Origin: JBEKLJ01 sp050010255
GTDB lineage: Bacteria; Acidobacteriota; Terriglobia; Bryobacterales; Bryobacteraceae
Direction: 5' to 3'
DNA length: 18,654 nt
Assembly (NCBI GenBank): GCA_050010255.1
Contig: JBEKLJ010000042.1
Coordinates: 1 to 18,654, forward strand
Below the pieces are notes generated by a model that worked only from the letters and a program-made list of their open reading frames with translations, did not search any database and was not told where the DNA came from. The translations under genes were made by a program, and so were the position numbers. This document shows, piece after piece, positions 6,719 through 13,751 of this stretch (positions are counted from its first letter, which is position 1; each line of letters starts with the position of its first letter).

Positions 6719-7186
6719 ATGACGATGCCCGGACCGCGCAAAGTTCCAAGCTGGGACGAGTATTACCTCCGGATCTGCCAGGTGGTCGGAGCGCGCAGCA
6801 AGGACCCCAACACGCAGCTCGGCTGCGTCATAGTGGGCCCGGCACACGAAATCCGCTCCACCGGCTACAACTCGTTTCCGCGAGGGATTCGGGACGACGT
6901 GCCCGAGCGGCTGGAGCGCCCGGCCAAGTACCTCTGGATGGAGCACGCCGAGCGCAATGCGATCTGCAACGCGGCGCGCGCCGGCACGGCTACCGAGGGC
7001 TGCACCATCTACGTCGAGATCATGCCCTGTATGGACTGCGCACGCGCCATCGTGCAGGCGGGCATCACCCAGGTGGTGGTCTCGGACGAGCGCATGACCC
7101 AGTACTCGAGCGACTACTACGACCTGCATTTCGGCATGGTTGAGGTGCTGTTCTCCGAGGCCGGGGTCAAAGTGAGGCGGGTGTAA
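6719..7186 (+). CDS. comEB: Deoxycytidylate (dCMP) deaminase
   Basis: A zinc enzyme that deaminates dCMP to dUMP, feeding thymidylate synthesis in the cytosol. The 155 residues contain SKDPNTQLGCVIV (27-39), typical of dCMP deaminases. The zinc and proton-transfer motif is HAE (H77, E79), with PCMDC (C104, C107) as the remaining ligands. Length and motif spacing fit the comEB/dctD family. The symbol follows the Bacillus name; a role in competence is not implied. ATG 6719 was chosen; ATG 6725 would shorten it by two residues. An in-frame extension to 6659 is unconserved. It stands between unrelated genes and probably has its own promoter. Confidence 0.9.
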   Translation: MTMPGPRKVPSWDEYYLRICQVVGARSKDPNTQLGCVIVGPAHEIRSTGYNSFPRGIRDDVPERLERPAKYLWMEHAERNAICNAARAGTATEGCTIYVEIMPCMDCARAIVQAGITQVVVSDERMTQYSSDYYDLHFGMVEVLFSEAGVKVRRV

Positions 7187-7268
7187 GGTAGCCAGGTGGA
7201 GCGGGCTTTCAGTCTGCAACGGCGCTATTCTTGGCGCCCCCGCTCCGGATGCCGGCACCCCTGTCGGC

Positions 7269-7274
7269 TACAAT
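7269..7274 (+). promoter_or_regulatory. -10 box upstream of cytochrome c
   Basis: TACAAT is a 5 of 6 match to the -10 consensus. Initiation near 7281 would leave about 39 bases before the ATG at 7320. The -35 region has no clear hexamer, so support is modest. Confidence 0.3.
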
Positions 7275-7319
7275 GAGGTTGTCCTCGGGTTGAACTGACA
7301 GGGAGGAACGGCAGACTCC

Positions 7320-7652
7320 ATGCGCAGCACGCTGACCGCTTGTGCCTGCGCCGCCGTTCTGGGCGCCGGCGCGCTGGCCGCCATCAAGCCCGTCTCGGGC
7401 GACGTCACCAAGGGAAAGGCCGTGTTCGAGCAGCAGTGCGCCACCTGCCACAACGCCGCCAGCGCCGAACGAAAGATCGGGCCCGGTCTCAAGGGCCTCT
7501 TCAAGAGGACCAGGCTCCCCAGCGGCCAGCCAGCCACTGAGCAGACTATCCGCGCCCGGATCGAAGATGGCGGCAACGGCATGCCCGCTTACAGGGATCT
7601 GCTCTCCGAGTCCGAGGGCAACGCCCTGATCGCCTACCTAAGGACCCTCTAA
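7320..7652 (+). CDS. Small class I c-type cytochrome
   Basis: An exported single-haem electron carrier of 110 residues. A signal peptide covers about 1-21 (LTACACAAVLGAGALA then AIK). Haem binds covalently at CATCH (C40, C43, H44), and M88 in GGNGMPAY is the expected sixth ligand. The C-terminal LIAYLRTL is the usual last helix of cytochrome c. It probably shuttles electrons in the periplasm; the partner is unknown because no oxidase or dehydrogenase is adjacent. GGGAGG lies about 13 bases before the ATG, rather far, but this start gives a proper signal peptide. A tiny membrane-protein gene follows after 38 bases and may be co-transcribed. Confidence 0.9.
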   Translation: MRSTLTACACAAVLGAGALAAIKPVSGDVTKGKAVFEQQCATCHNAASAERKIGPGLKGLFKRTRLPSGQPATEQTIRARIEDGGNGMPAYRDLLSESEGNALIAYLRTL

Positions 7653-7690
7653 TATGGGGAATCTCGTACGGCGCCGAAAGGAGTGAGCAG

Positions 7691-7852
7691 ATGGGAGGTG
7701 GAGTGATGGGGTGGATTCCTTATCTTACGACGCTGCTGTTCTACGCCGCGATAATCGGCATGGCCCTGGTGTTACGCAAGCTCACCAAGGACGTCGATGA
7801 GATCAAGAAGGCAGTCCGTTCCCTGGAGGAGCACCTGAAGCAGGACCGCTGA
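7691..7852 (+). CDS. Small single-span membrane protein
   Basis: A 53-residue frame (48 if ATG 7706 is used). The hydrophobic stretch IPYLTTLLFYAAIIGMALVL forms one membrane helix. A charged amphipathic tail with heptad-like spacing follows (RKLTKDVDEIKKAVRSLEEHL), likely a short coiled coil in the cytoplasm. Both starts have strong ribosome sites: AAAGGAG 8 bases before 7691, and GGAGGTG 7 bases before 7706. The layout recalls CcmD-type small proteins of cytochrome c maturation, and it follows a cytochrome c gene. No CcmD signature can be claimed. Function unknown. Confidence 0.6.
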   Translation: MGGGVMGWIPYLTTLLFYAAIIGMALVLRKLTKDVDEIKKAVRSLEEHLKQDR

Positions 7853-7862
7853 CGGAAGGACG

Positions 7863-7892
7863 GCGACAGGCTCAGCCGGCTGTCAGCGTTTT
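7863..7892 (+). terminator. Possible terminator after the small membrane-protein gene
   Basis: GACAG (7865-7869) pairs with CTGTC (7880-7884), extended by GC on each side around a bulged A. A short T-run (7889-7892) follows. The stem is short and the T-run only four bases. The putative left end of the IS110 element falls in this T-run. Confidence 0.3.
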
Positions 7893-7896
7893 CGAG

Positions 7897-8216
7897 CGCG
7901 CCCCGGCGTGCCGCACGGTTTGCGGCCAGCCACCTGCTTGCGCGCGCGGAGCCCTCGACACGAGTGACCATGCGTCGGGGACGCACAACAGAGGATGAAA
8001 ACGGGGGAGAGCGCCGGTACACTGGCAGTCAGCTTGGCTGCCGGAACGTGGTCGGCCGACACAGTGGTGGTGTAGTGAACCCGCACACGAGTATGACCCG
8101 GACGCCGTTCGGCACAACAGAATGTGACCATCGGTCGGTTTGACGATGAGTGCGCGAGAGAGATTCGCAGTGTTTAATTAGGCGTCCTCCGGCAGCCCGG
8201 TCCACAAGGAGGTCGC
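7897..8216 (+). ncRNA. Candidate bridge RNA region of the IS110 element
   Basis: About 320 bases upstream of the transposase contain no plausible gene. In IS110-group elements this left-end region encodes a bridge RNA, whose two loops guide recombination between target and donor ends. Here a 7-bp hairpin with loop AGCTT lies at 8024-8042 (GGCAGTC with GGCTGCC, one G-U). GAAAAC at 7997-8002 is complementary to GTTTTC at both putative ends. Other small stems exist, such as GCCG/CGGC at about 8104-8113. I cannot define loops or transcript ends by eye. Confidence 0.4.
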
Positions 8217-9449
8217 ATGGAAGTAATGCATCCGTATTGCGCCGGCTTGGACGTTCACCAGAAGAGCGTAGTGGCGTGCGCGTTGGTGGGGGAACCGGGC
8301 GCAACAGCGGAGATGGAGAAGAAGACGTTTTCCGCCACAACCCGGGGACTGTTGGCATTATCGGACTGGCTGCGGGAGAGGGGGGTGACCCACGTGGCCA
8401 TGGAGTCGACCGGAGTGTACTGGAAGCCGGTGTGGGCGATCCTGGAAGGATCCTTCCGTCTGATCCTGGCCAACGCCGCCTTTGTGAAGAACATGCCGGG
8501 TAACAAGACCGACTCCAAAGATGCGGCCTGGCTGGCCGACCTGCTGCGGCATGGTCTGATCCGGGCCAGTTTCGTCCCCCCACTGGAGATCCAGGATTTG
8601 CGGGAGTTGACGCGGTACCGCACGCAGGTGTCGGCGGACCGGGCTACGGTGGGCAACCGCATCCGCAAGCTGCTGGAGGGCGCCAACCTGAAGCTGGGAT
8701 CGGTTGCCACGGATGTGATGGGAGTCTCCGGCCGGCGGATTCTGGAAGCCATCATCGCGGGAGAAACCGATCCGGCGAAACTGGCCGATCATGCGGTGAG
8801 CCACTTGCGAAAGAAGCTGCCGGAGTTGGAGCAGGCCATGGAAGGGCGGATCCGGGAGCATCATCGGCGACTGCTGCGGTTGGAATTGGCACAGTGGAAG
8901 TTTCTGGACCGCTTGATCGAGGAGCTCGATCAGGCGATTGCAGAGGCGGTGCGCCCTTTTCAGTCGAAGCTGGCGATTTGTGAGAGCATCCCCGGCATCC
9001 GCCGGATCAGCGCACTGACATTGGTGGCCGAACTGGGCTGCGACATGGGGCAGTTTCCGTCGGCGGCTCACGTGGCCAGTTGGGCGGCGTTGTGTCCGGG
9101 CAACAACGAGAGTGCGGGGAAGCGCCTGTCCGGCAGGACCAGAAAGGGGAACCCGTGGCTGAAGCGCGGGCTGTGCCAGGCCGCCTGGGCGGCAGCCAGC
9201 ACCAAGAACACCTACTTCAGCGCCCAATTCCGGCGGCTCTGCGCCAAGCGGGGCAAAAAACGGGCCATCTTAGCGGTGGCCCACAGCTTGTTGGCGGTCG
9301 CCTACACACTGCTGAAGACCGGGCGGCGCTATCAGGACCTGGGGGCGGACTACTTCATCAAGCTCGACGAGAAGAAATACAAGCGCCACTACCTGCGCGG
9401 CTTGCGTAAACTGGGCTACAAAGTCACCCTGGAGCCCGCGGCCGCATAG
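8217..9449 (+). CDS. IS110-family DEDD transposase (RNA-guided recombinase)
   Basis: A 410-residue transposase that excises the element as a circle and inserts it through a RuvC-like DEDD domain and a C-terminal serine-bearing domain. The N-terminal domain carries D12 in GLDVHQKSV, E63 in AMESTGVYW, and D99/D102 in NKTDSKDAAWLADLL. A long helical linker spans about 125-250. ESIPGI (256-261) opens the C-terminal transposase domain. S299 or S305 in ESAGKRLSGRTRKGNPWLK is the likely catalytic serine. Length and motifs are complete, so it may be active. ATG 8217 follows AAGGAGG by only 4 bases; ATG 8226 is the alternative. The frame is intact, without frameshift. Confidence 0.93.
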   Translation: MEVMHPYCAGLDVHQKSVVACALVGEPGATAEMEKKTFSATTRGLLALSDWLRERGVTHVAMESTGVYWKPVWAILEGSFRLILANAAFVKNMPGNKTDSKDAAWLADLLRHGLIRASFVPPLEIQDLRELTRYRTQVSADRATVGNRIRKLLEGANLKLGSVATDVMGVSGRRILEAIIAGETDPAKLADHAVSHLRKKLPELEQAMEGRIREHHRRLLRLELAQWKFLDRLIEELDQAIAEAVRPFQSKLAICESIPGIRRISALTLVAELGCDMGQFPSAAHVASWAALCPGNNESAGKRLSGRTRKGNPWLKRGLCQAAWAAASTKNTYFSAQFRRLCAKRGKKRAILAVAHSLLAVAYTLLKTGRRYQDLGADYFIKLDEKKYKRHYLRGLRKLGYKVTLEPAAA

Positions 9450-9476
9450 GGTTTTCGAGAGAGTGTCGAGGCGGCA

Positions 9477-9587
9477 GCTGAAGCCCGCGCCACAACGCGG
9501 CGCCAGCGTGAGCCGCCGTGCCGCGCGGCTAGCGCCCGTAGCCCATGCTCTCAGCGTGCCGCGTCGGCACTCCTGCCGACGTTCGGC
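9477..9587. repeat. Composite repeat fragments next to the IS110 right end
   Basis: Three pieces of other repeats in this window sit side by side. 9477-9496 is nearly the reverse complement of copy A (1827-1847). 9508-9536 matches 3163-3191. 9547-9587 matches copy B (13508-13548) in the same direction, with the hairpin CGTCGGCA/TGCCGACG (9562-9581). The whole 280-base gap between the transposase and the next gene has no coding region. The mosaic suggests repeated insertion or recombination at this site. Confidence 0.65.
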
Positions 9588-9729
9588 TGTCGCCGCTGGC
9601 CCAACCTGCACCCGCCTGCCGAGCTGCGACCGCCGGGAAACGGCGGCATCTGACCGAGGCGGAAGTGAGCGAATCAACCGCCGAACTTCCGACCCGCCGC
9701 CGGCGTATGGTTGAGAGGAGAGGCCTATC

Positions 9730-11022
9730 GTGATCAATCGTCGTTCCTTCCTGACAATCGGGGCTGCCGCGGCAGCCGCCTCCGCAGCGCAGGCTCCGCC
9801 CCCGCCGGCTGCGGCGCCAAAGGCCGCACCTGCGTCCCCATTCACCGACCCGGACTTCGGCTTTACCGCCCAGATAGCCTTGGGCGATTCCTACTATCGC
9901 GTAGGAGACCCCGGAAAGCTGCTCGCTATTGTTTCCAAAATCAAGACCGGGGATTTCGAGTCCGCCTGGCAGGCGTATCACCAGGCGGGCGTGGATTCGC
10001 GCACGCTGGCTGAGGCGGCTGCGGCCAAGCGCCACAAGGTGAGCGCACGTGAGGCCTACCTGTGGGCCGCGGGCTACTTCAGCGCCGCGCTTCGCTTCCT
10101 GGATGGCACGCCGGACCCCGAGCGGATGCTTCCCTGTTGGCAGGAGTATGCCGCCTGCTGGGCCGCCGCCGCCACGTTGTTCGACCCGCCCATTGAGCGC
10201 CTGGAAATCCCCTACGAAGGTACCAGCCTAACCGGCTGGTTCCTGCGTGTTGACAAATCGCGCCGCCGCAGGCCGCTGGTGGTGCTCAACAACGGCGCCG
10301 ACGGCCTGGAAAAGAGCATGTATGTTCACGGCGGCGCCGGCGCGCTGGCGCGCGGATACAACTGCCTGATCTTCAACGGTCCGGGACAAGGCGATTCTCT
10401 CTGGGTGCGGAAGCTTCACTTCCGTCCGGATTGGGAGAAGGTCATTACCCCGGTGGTCGAGGCCATGCTACGCCGCCGCGAGGTCGATCCGAAGCGCATC
10501 GCCCTGGTGGGCGTCAGCATGGGTGGCTACTGGGCGCCGCGAGCGCTGGCGTTCGAGCACCGCATCGCTGCCGGGGTAGCCGATCCGGGCGTGTGGGATG
10601 TGTCGGATCCCTGGCTGCGTAACCTGCCTGAATTCGTTCGCCGCATTCTGGATGCCGGAAACAGAAGCCAGTTCGATCAAATCGTACAAATGGGCACCGC
10701 ATCGAACGTGAGGGCCAGGATGATGATGCGCTTTCGCATGCGTCCGTTTGGATTCACCTCCAGCTACGACGCCTGTCACGCCGTGCAGGAATACAATCTC
10801 AAGGAGGTCGCCGACCGCATTCGCTGTCCCATGCTGATCACCGACCCGGAGGGCGAGCAGTTCTTCCCGGGCCAGTCGCAGAAACTCTACGACGCGCTGC
10901 GCTGCCCCAAGGCGATTGTCCACTTCACGCGCGAGCAAGGCGCGGATCAGCACTGCGAAGTTGCCGCTCCGGGGTATCGGGACTTCTGCATCTACAACTG
11001 GCTTGACGAAACACTGGCGTGA
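9730..11022 (+). CDS. Tat-type exported alpha/beta hydrolase (FrsA/DUF1100-like)
   Basis: A 430-residue serine hydrolase. The start NRRSFLTIGAAAAAASAAQA is a twin-arginine-like signal, so the folded enzyme is probably exported. A Pro/Ala linker (22-37) and an all-helical N-terminal region (about 45-150) precede the hydrolase core (160-430). The nucleophile elbow is GVSMGG with S263. The acid is likely D372 in LITDPEGE, and the histidine is H408 in GADQHCE. The N-terminal helical lid plus ADQHCEV resembles the family of FrsA and 2,6-dihydroxypseudooxynicotine hydrolase, which cleave esters or C-C bonds. The substrate here is unknown. The GTG start at 9730 is favoured by AGAGGAGAGG a few bases upstream and by the RR signal. 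Confidence 0.82.
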   Translation: MINRRSFLTIGAAAAAASAAQAPPPPAAAPKAAPASPFTDPDFGFTAQIALGDSYYRVGDPGKLLAIVSKIKTGDFESAWQAYHQAGVDSRTLAEAAAAKRHKVSAREAYLWAAGYFSAALRFLDGTPDPERMLPCWQEYAACWAAAATLFDPPIERLEIPYEGTSLTGWFLRVDKSRRRRPLVVLNNGADGLEKSMYVHGGAGALARGYNCLIFNGPGQGDSLWVRKLHFRPDWEKVITPVVEAMLRRREVDPKRIALVGVSMGGYWAPRALAFEHRIAAGVADPGVWDVSDPWLRNLPEFVRRILDAGNRSQFDQIVQMGTASNVRARMMMRFRMRPFGFTSSYDACHAVQEYNLKEVADRIRCPMLITDPEGEQFFPGQSQKLYDALRCPKAIVHFTREQGADQHCEVAAPGYRDFCIYNWLDETLA

Positions 11023-11038
11023 GATCCGGCTCGACACC

Positions 11039-11138
11039 TGAGGCCGGTATCTTCTCAAGTTGCGCTCAGGGGTGAGTCCTCGATTCCTAACGGACCTGCG
11101 GGCTCACCCGGTCGCGCGCCTTGAATCTACCGGCCTCA
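11039..11138. repeat. Palindromic interspersed element, family 1 copy 2
   Basis: TGAGGCCGGTA (11039-11049) and its exact complement TACCGGCCTCA (11128-11138) bound an inner stem with GGGTGAG and CTCACCC. Its sequence matches 406-501 over its length. The C-G pair in the arms of copy 1 is a T-A pair here, so pairing is conserved while sequence is not. It lies between two genes that converge, where the hairpin could also end transcription from both sides. The outer 13-bp arms of copy 1 are absent. Confidence 0.8.
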
Positions 11139-11179
11139 CGCGCGGCTCAGCAACGGGATGCATCGTCCTGTCCCCCGGC

Positions 11180-13324
11180 CTATGGCTGGCGCTCGACGCC
11201 GCGCGCCATGCGGTTCAGGGTGACGTAGTCCGCCTTGCCGGTGCCCAGCGCCGGTATCTCAGGCACGTGGACGATGCGCCGCGGGATGGCCAGCTCCGGG
11301 GCGCCCATCTCGCGCGCGGCCTGCTGCAACTGCTCGCGCCGCAAGTGCGGGTCCTCGGTGAACAGAATGACGCTCTCGCCGCGTCCGGTTTCGCTGATCG
11401 CCGCCGAGGCGTGCTGGAACTCGCCGGAAGCCGCCGCCGCAACCCGTTCGACCAGCTCCAGCGACACCATCTCGCCGGCCACCTTGGCAAACCGCTTCAG
11501 GCGCCCCAGGATGCGGATGAACCCGGCCTCGTCGATCGAAGCGATGTCGCCGGTGTTGTACCAGCCCTCGCCGTAAAGGGACCGCACCGGCTCGACCGTG
11601 CCCGGCTGGGTCTCCGAGAGGTAGCCCAGCATCACGTTCGGCGCCTTGACGTGCAGCAGACCCGCTCCCTGAATGCCCTCAACGGGCTCTAGCCGCCACT
11701 CGACGCCCGGGAAGATCTCGCCCGCCGTCCCCGCCAGCGCAGCCGTACGCGTATTCACGGAGAGCACCGGAGCGGTCTCGGTAACACCATAGCCCTCCAG
11801 AATCCTGACGCCGAACTTCTCCATGTAGAGCTGCCTCACCTCCTCGGCCAGCTTCTCCGCGCCGGCCACCGCGATGCGGAGGTTCCGGAAGTCGTAAGGG
11901 TGGGCGCACCTGCCGTAGTGCCCGAGAAACGTGCTCGAGCCGAACAGCACCGTGCAGTTGCGGTCATAGACCAGCTCGGGGATCACGCGGTAGTGCAGCG
12001 GCGTCGTGTAAAGGAAGATGCGCGAGCCACTCATGAGCGGCAGTAACACGCCCACCGTAAGCCCGAACATGTGGAACAGCGGCAGGGCGCTCATGAACTT
12101 ATCACTGGGCTCGAAGTCGATGACCGCGCGGCACTGGGCGACGTTGGCCAGGATGGCGTCGTGGCTCAGCACCACTCCCTTGGGCCGTCCCTCCGAGCCC
12201 GATGTGAAGGCCACCACCGCGGGATCCTCGGGCCGCGCCGGCCGCATCGCGCGCCGGGGGAACCAGCGCGCCCAGGCAACCAACCACAGCTTGTCACCCA
12301 GCCCGAGCGCTCTCCGCAGGTCCTCCAGGTACACCAGCCGCACGCCTTCCAGGCGCCCGGCCACGGCGCCCAGGCGCGTCCTGTCGAGGAAGGAGCGCGA
12401 CGTGATAATCAGCCGCAGGTTGGCTAGGCGGCAGGCGTGCTGGAGGCCGTCGGCGCCGGCGCTGTAGTTGAGCATGGCCGGCACGCGCCGCGTGGCGAAC
12501 ATCCCGAACAGCAGCGCCACCGTGGGCGCCAGGTTCGGCAGCAGCACCCCCACGTATTCGCCTGCGGCGGTATGGCGGGAAACCACGCGGCCCAGCGCCA
12601 GGCCCGCGCGCAGGATGTCGCCGTAGCTCCACTCCTTGCCGCGCACGTCCTCGATCATCCTGCGGCGGCGCCCGTGGAGCGCGGCGGCGTCGAGCAGCGC
12701 GGGGAAGAGCGTACTCCGCTCACGCGAGGCGAATCCGGCTTCCTGCATGATCCTCCGCAGGCTCTCGGCCCCCAGGCGGCGCCGGATCTTGGCCTGCTGA
12801 GCATCCGCGGCCTCGATTCTGCGCGGCGGGTGAATCGTGATGGTGATCCGCGGGAACCACTTCCGTGGGAAGTCGCCTCTCAGGCGGCTGAAGACCGAGT
12901 ACGCCGCACCCTCGATGTCGACCGGCACCACTGTCGCGCCCGTCTTCACCGCGGCGAACGCCGGCCCCTCGTAGATCTTCATCAGCGAACCGGTCGCCGT
13001 GACGCGGCCCTCGGGAAAGAGCAGGACGGGCTTGCCCGCTTCGATCAGGCCCACGACCGCCTTCATCGCCAGCGGGTTCGAGGTGTCCAGCACCAGGTGT
13101 GGGAACAGGCGCATGGGCAGGCGCACCGACCAGTGTTTCGCGATGGCGGCGTTGAGCACCCACACCGGCATCACCGGGAGAAAAGCGCCCAGCAGCACTC
13201 CGTCGAGCAGCGACTCGTGGTTGGAGACGATCAAGAGGCGGTCGCGGGGCTCGAGCTGGCCGCGGACGCGCACGCGGAACCACACTCGCAGCAGCAAACG
13301 AATGAGGATGCGGATCAGTGACAC
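11180..13324 (-). CDS. aas: Bifunctional 2-acylglycerophosphoethanolamine acyltransferase / acyl-ACP synthetase
   Basis: Aas re-acylates lysophospholipids at the inner membrane. An AMP-forming domain activates fatty acid on acyl carrier protein, and a PlsC-type domain transfers it. The 714 residues compare with 719 in E. coli. The acyltransferase domain has NHESLLD (H36, D41) and FPEGR (103-107). The adenylation domain has TSGSEGRPKG (374-383), GYGVTE (511-516), YNTGDI (589-594), and the C-terminal lysine in GTGKADY (694-700). Resemblance to E. coli Aas continues throughout, for example ALPLFHMFGLTVG and AKVAGEMVSLE. GTG 13324 gives the E. coli-like N-terminus; ATG 13423 overlaps the -10 box. 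The lysophospholipid flippase LplT, often linked to Aas, is absent here. Confidence 0.93.
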   Translation of the reverse strand: MSLIRILIRLLLRVWFRVRVRGQLEPRDRLLIVSNHESLLDGVLLGAFLPVMPVWVLNAAIAKHWSVRLPMRLFPHLVLDTSNPLAMKAVVGLIEAGKPVLLFPEGRVTATGSLMKIYEGPAFAAVKTGATVVPVDIEGAAYSVFSRLRGDFPRKWFPRITITIHPPRRIEAADAQQAKIRRRLGAESLRRIMQEAGFASRERSTLFPALLDAAALHGRRRRMIEDVRGKEWSYGDILRAGLALGRVVSRHTAAGEYVGVLLPNLAPTVALLFGMFATRRVPAMLNYSAGADGLQHACRLANLRLIITSRSFLDRTRLGAVAGRLEGVRLVYLEDLRRALGLGDKLWLVAWARWFPRRAMRPARPEDPAVVAFTSGSEGRPKGVVLSHDAILANVAQCRAVIDFEPSDKFMSALPLFHMFGLTVGVLLPLMSGSRIFLYTTPLHYRVIPELVYDRNCTVLFGSSTFLGHYGRCAHPYDFRNLRIAVAGAEKLAEEVRQLYMEKFGVRILEGYGVTETAPVLSVNTRTAALAGTAGEIFPGVEWRLEPVEGIQGAGLLHVKAPNVMLGYLSETQPGTVEPVRSLYGEGWYNTGDIASIDEAGFIRILGRLKRFAKVAGEMVSLELVERVAAAASGEFQHASAAISETGRGESVILFTEDPHLRREQLQQAAREMGAPELAIPRRIVHVPEIPALGTGKADYVTLNRMARGVERQP

Positions 13325-13421
13325 GGGCTCGCCTTGCCTCTCGGTCTCGGCGTCGAGCCGGCCTCTGGAGCGGAGTCTCGGGCCTGACTCGCGCACCGCG
13401 CGCTTTCCCGACGCATAGGAC

Positions 13422-13427
13422 ATTATA
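13422..13427 (-). promoter_or_regulatory. -10 box for aas
   Basis: TATAAT on the minus strand (13427-13422) is a perfect -10. Initiation near 13415 gives a leader of about 90 bases to the GTG at 13324 and rules out the ATG at 13423, which overlaps the box. The -35 position holds only a weak TTCATC, 16 bases upstream. Confidence 0.45.
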
Positions 13428-13461
13428 CGGGCCTGTGCGCCCGGATGAAGCGCGGCTTCCA

Positions 13462-13733
13462 GACCGTAGTCCGTCCGTAAGCCGACGCGGCGGTTGTTGT
13501 AGCGCGCGCTCTCAGCGTGCCGCGTCGGCACTGGTGCCGACGCTTGGCGGAACCATTCCCGGGCCTGTCCCCGCACTCGCCCTGCGTCGCCAGGAGTGGC
13601 GACGCGGCAGGCAGGAGTGCCCGCGCTACGGCGAGCGCCGGCTGCACCCGCCGGGTGGATGCCGCATCCCAGCGCACCGCCCCCGTCATCTGAGTTCGTG
13701 CCCGCTACGCACTCATACGGACGGACTGCGGTC
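13462..13733. mobile_element. MITE-like element, family 2 copy B
   Basis: The left end GACCGTAGTCCGTCCGTA (13462-13479) is the complement of the right end (13716-13733) with one G-T mismatch; 12 bp are perfect. The inner hairpins match copy A: CGTCGGCAC/GTGCCGACG (13523-13542), and the identical 9-bp stem with GGAG loop (13584-13605). Copies A and B differ in the terminal arms by paired changes (AAT/ATT against AGT/ACT), so pairing is maintained. It separates the divergent aas and DUF4015 genes and stops 18 bp before the latter's start. Confidence 0.8.
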
Positions 13734-13736
13734 GGA

Positions 13737-13745
13737 TGCTACCCT
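13737..13745 (+). promoter_or_regulatory. Extended -10 box at the DUF4015 gene start
   Basis: TGCTACCCT fits TG, one base, TACCCT. Initiation about seven bases later would fall on the GTG at 13752, predicting a leaderless mRNA. The absence of a Shine-Dalgarno sequence there agrees. It resembles the tdh site (TGCTACCAT), also just outside a copy of the same repeat. Confidence 0.3.
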
Positions 13746-13751
13746 CGAAGT

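Larger units (their letters stand above)
7888..9459 (+). mobile_element. IS110-family insertion sequence
   Basis: The element holds the transposase gene at 8217-9449 and a long non-coding left end. GTTTTCGAG occurs at 7888-7896 and again at 9451-9459, right after the transposase stop. I take these as the approximate ends, giving about 1.56 kb. IS110 members lack normal terminal inverted repeats and share only a short core with the target, so this 9-bp identity is suggestive only. The true right end may lie tens of bases further. The right flank is palindromic repeat DNA, a known target type for some IS110 elements. Confidence 0.55.

Noticed and set aside
12437..13321. 294-residue plus-strand frame within aas
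   Set aside because: It is antisense to a gene with clear full-length similarity to Aas; it is rich in His/Arg/Gln and has no motifs.
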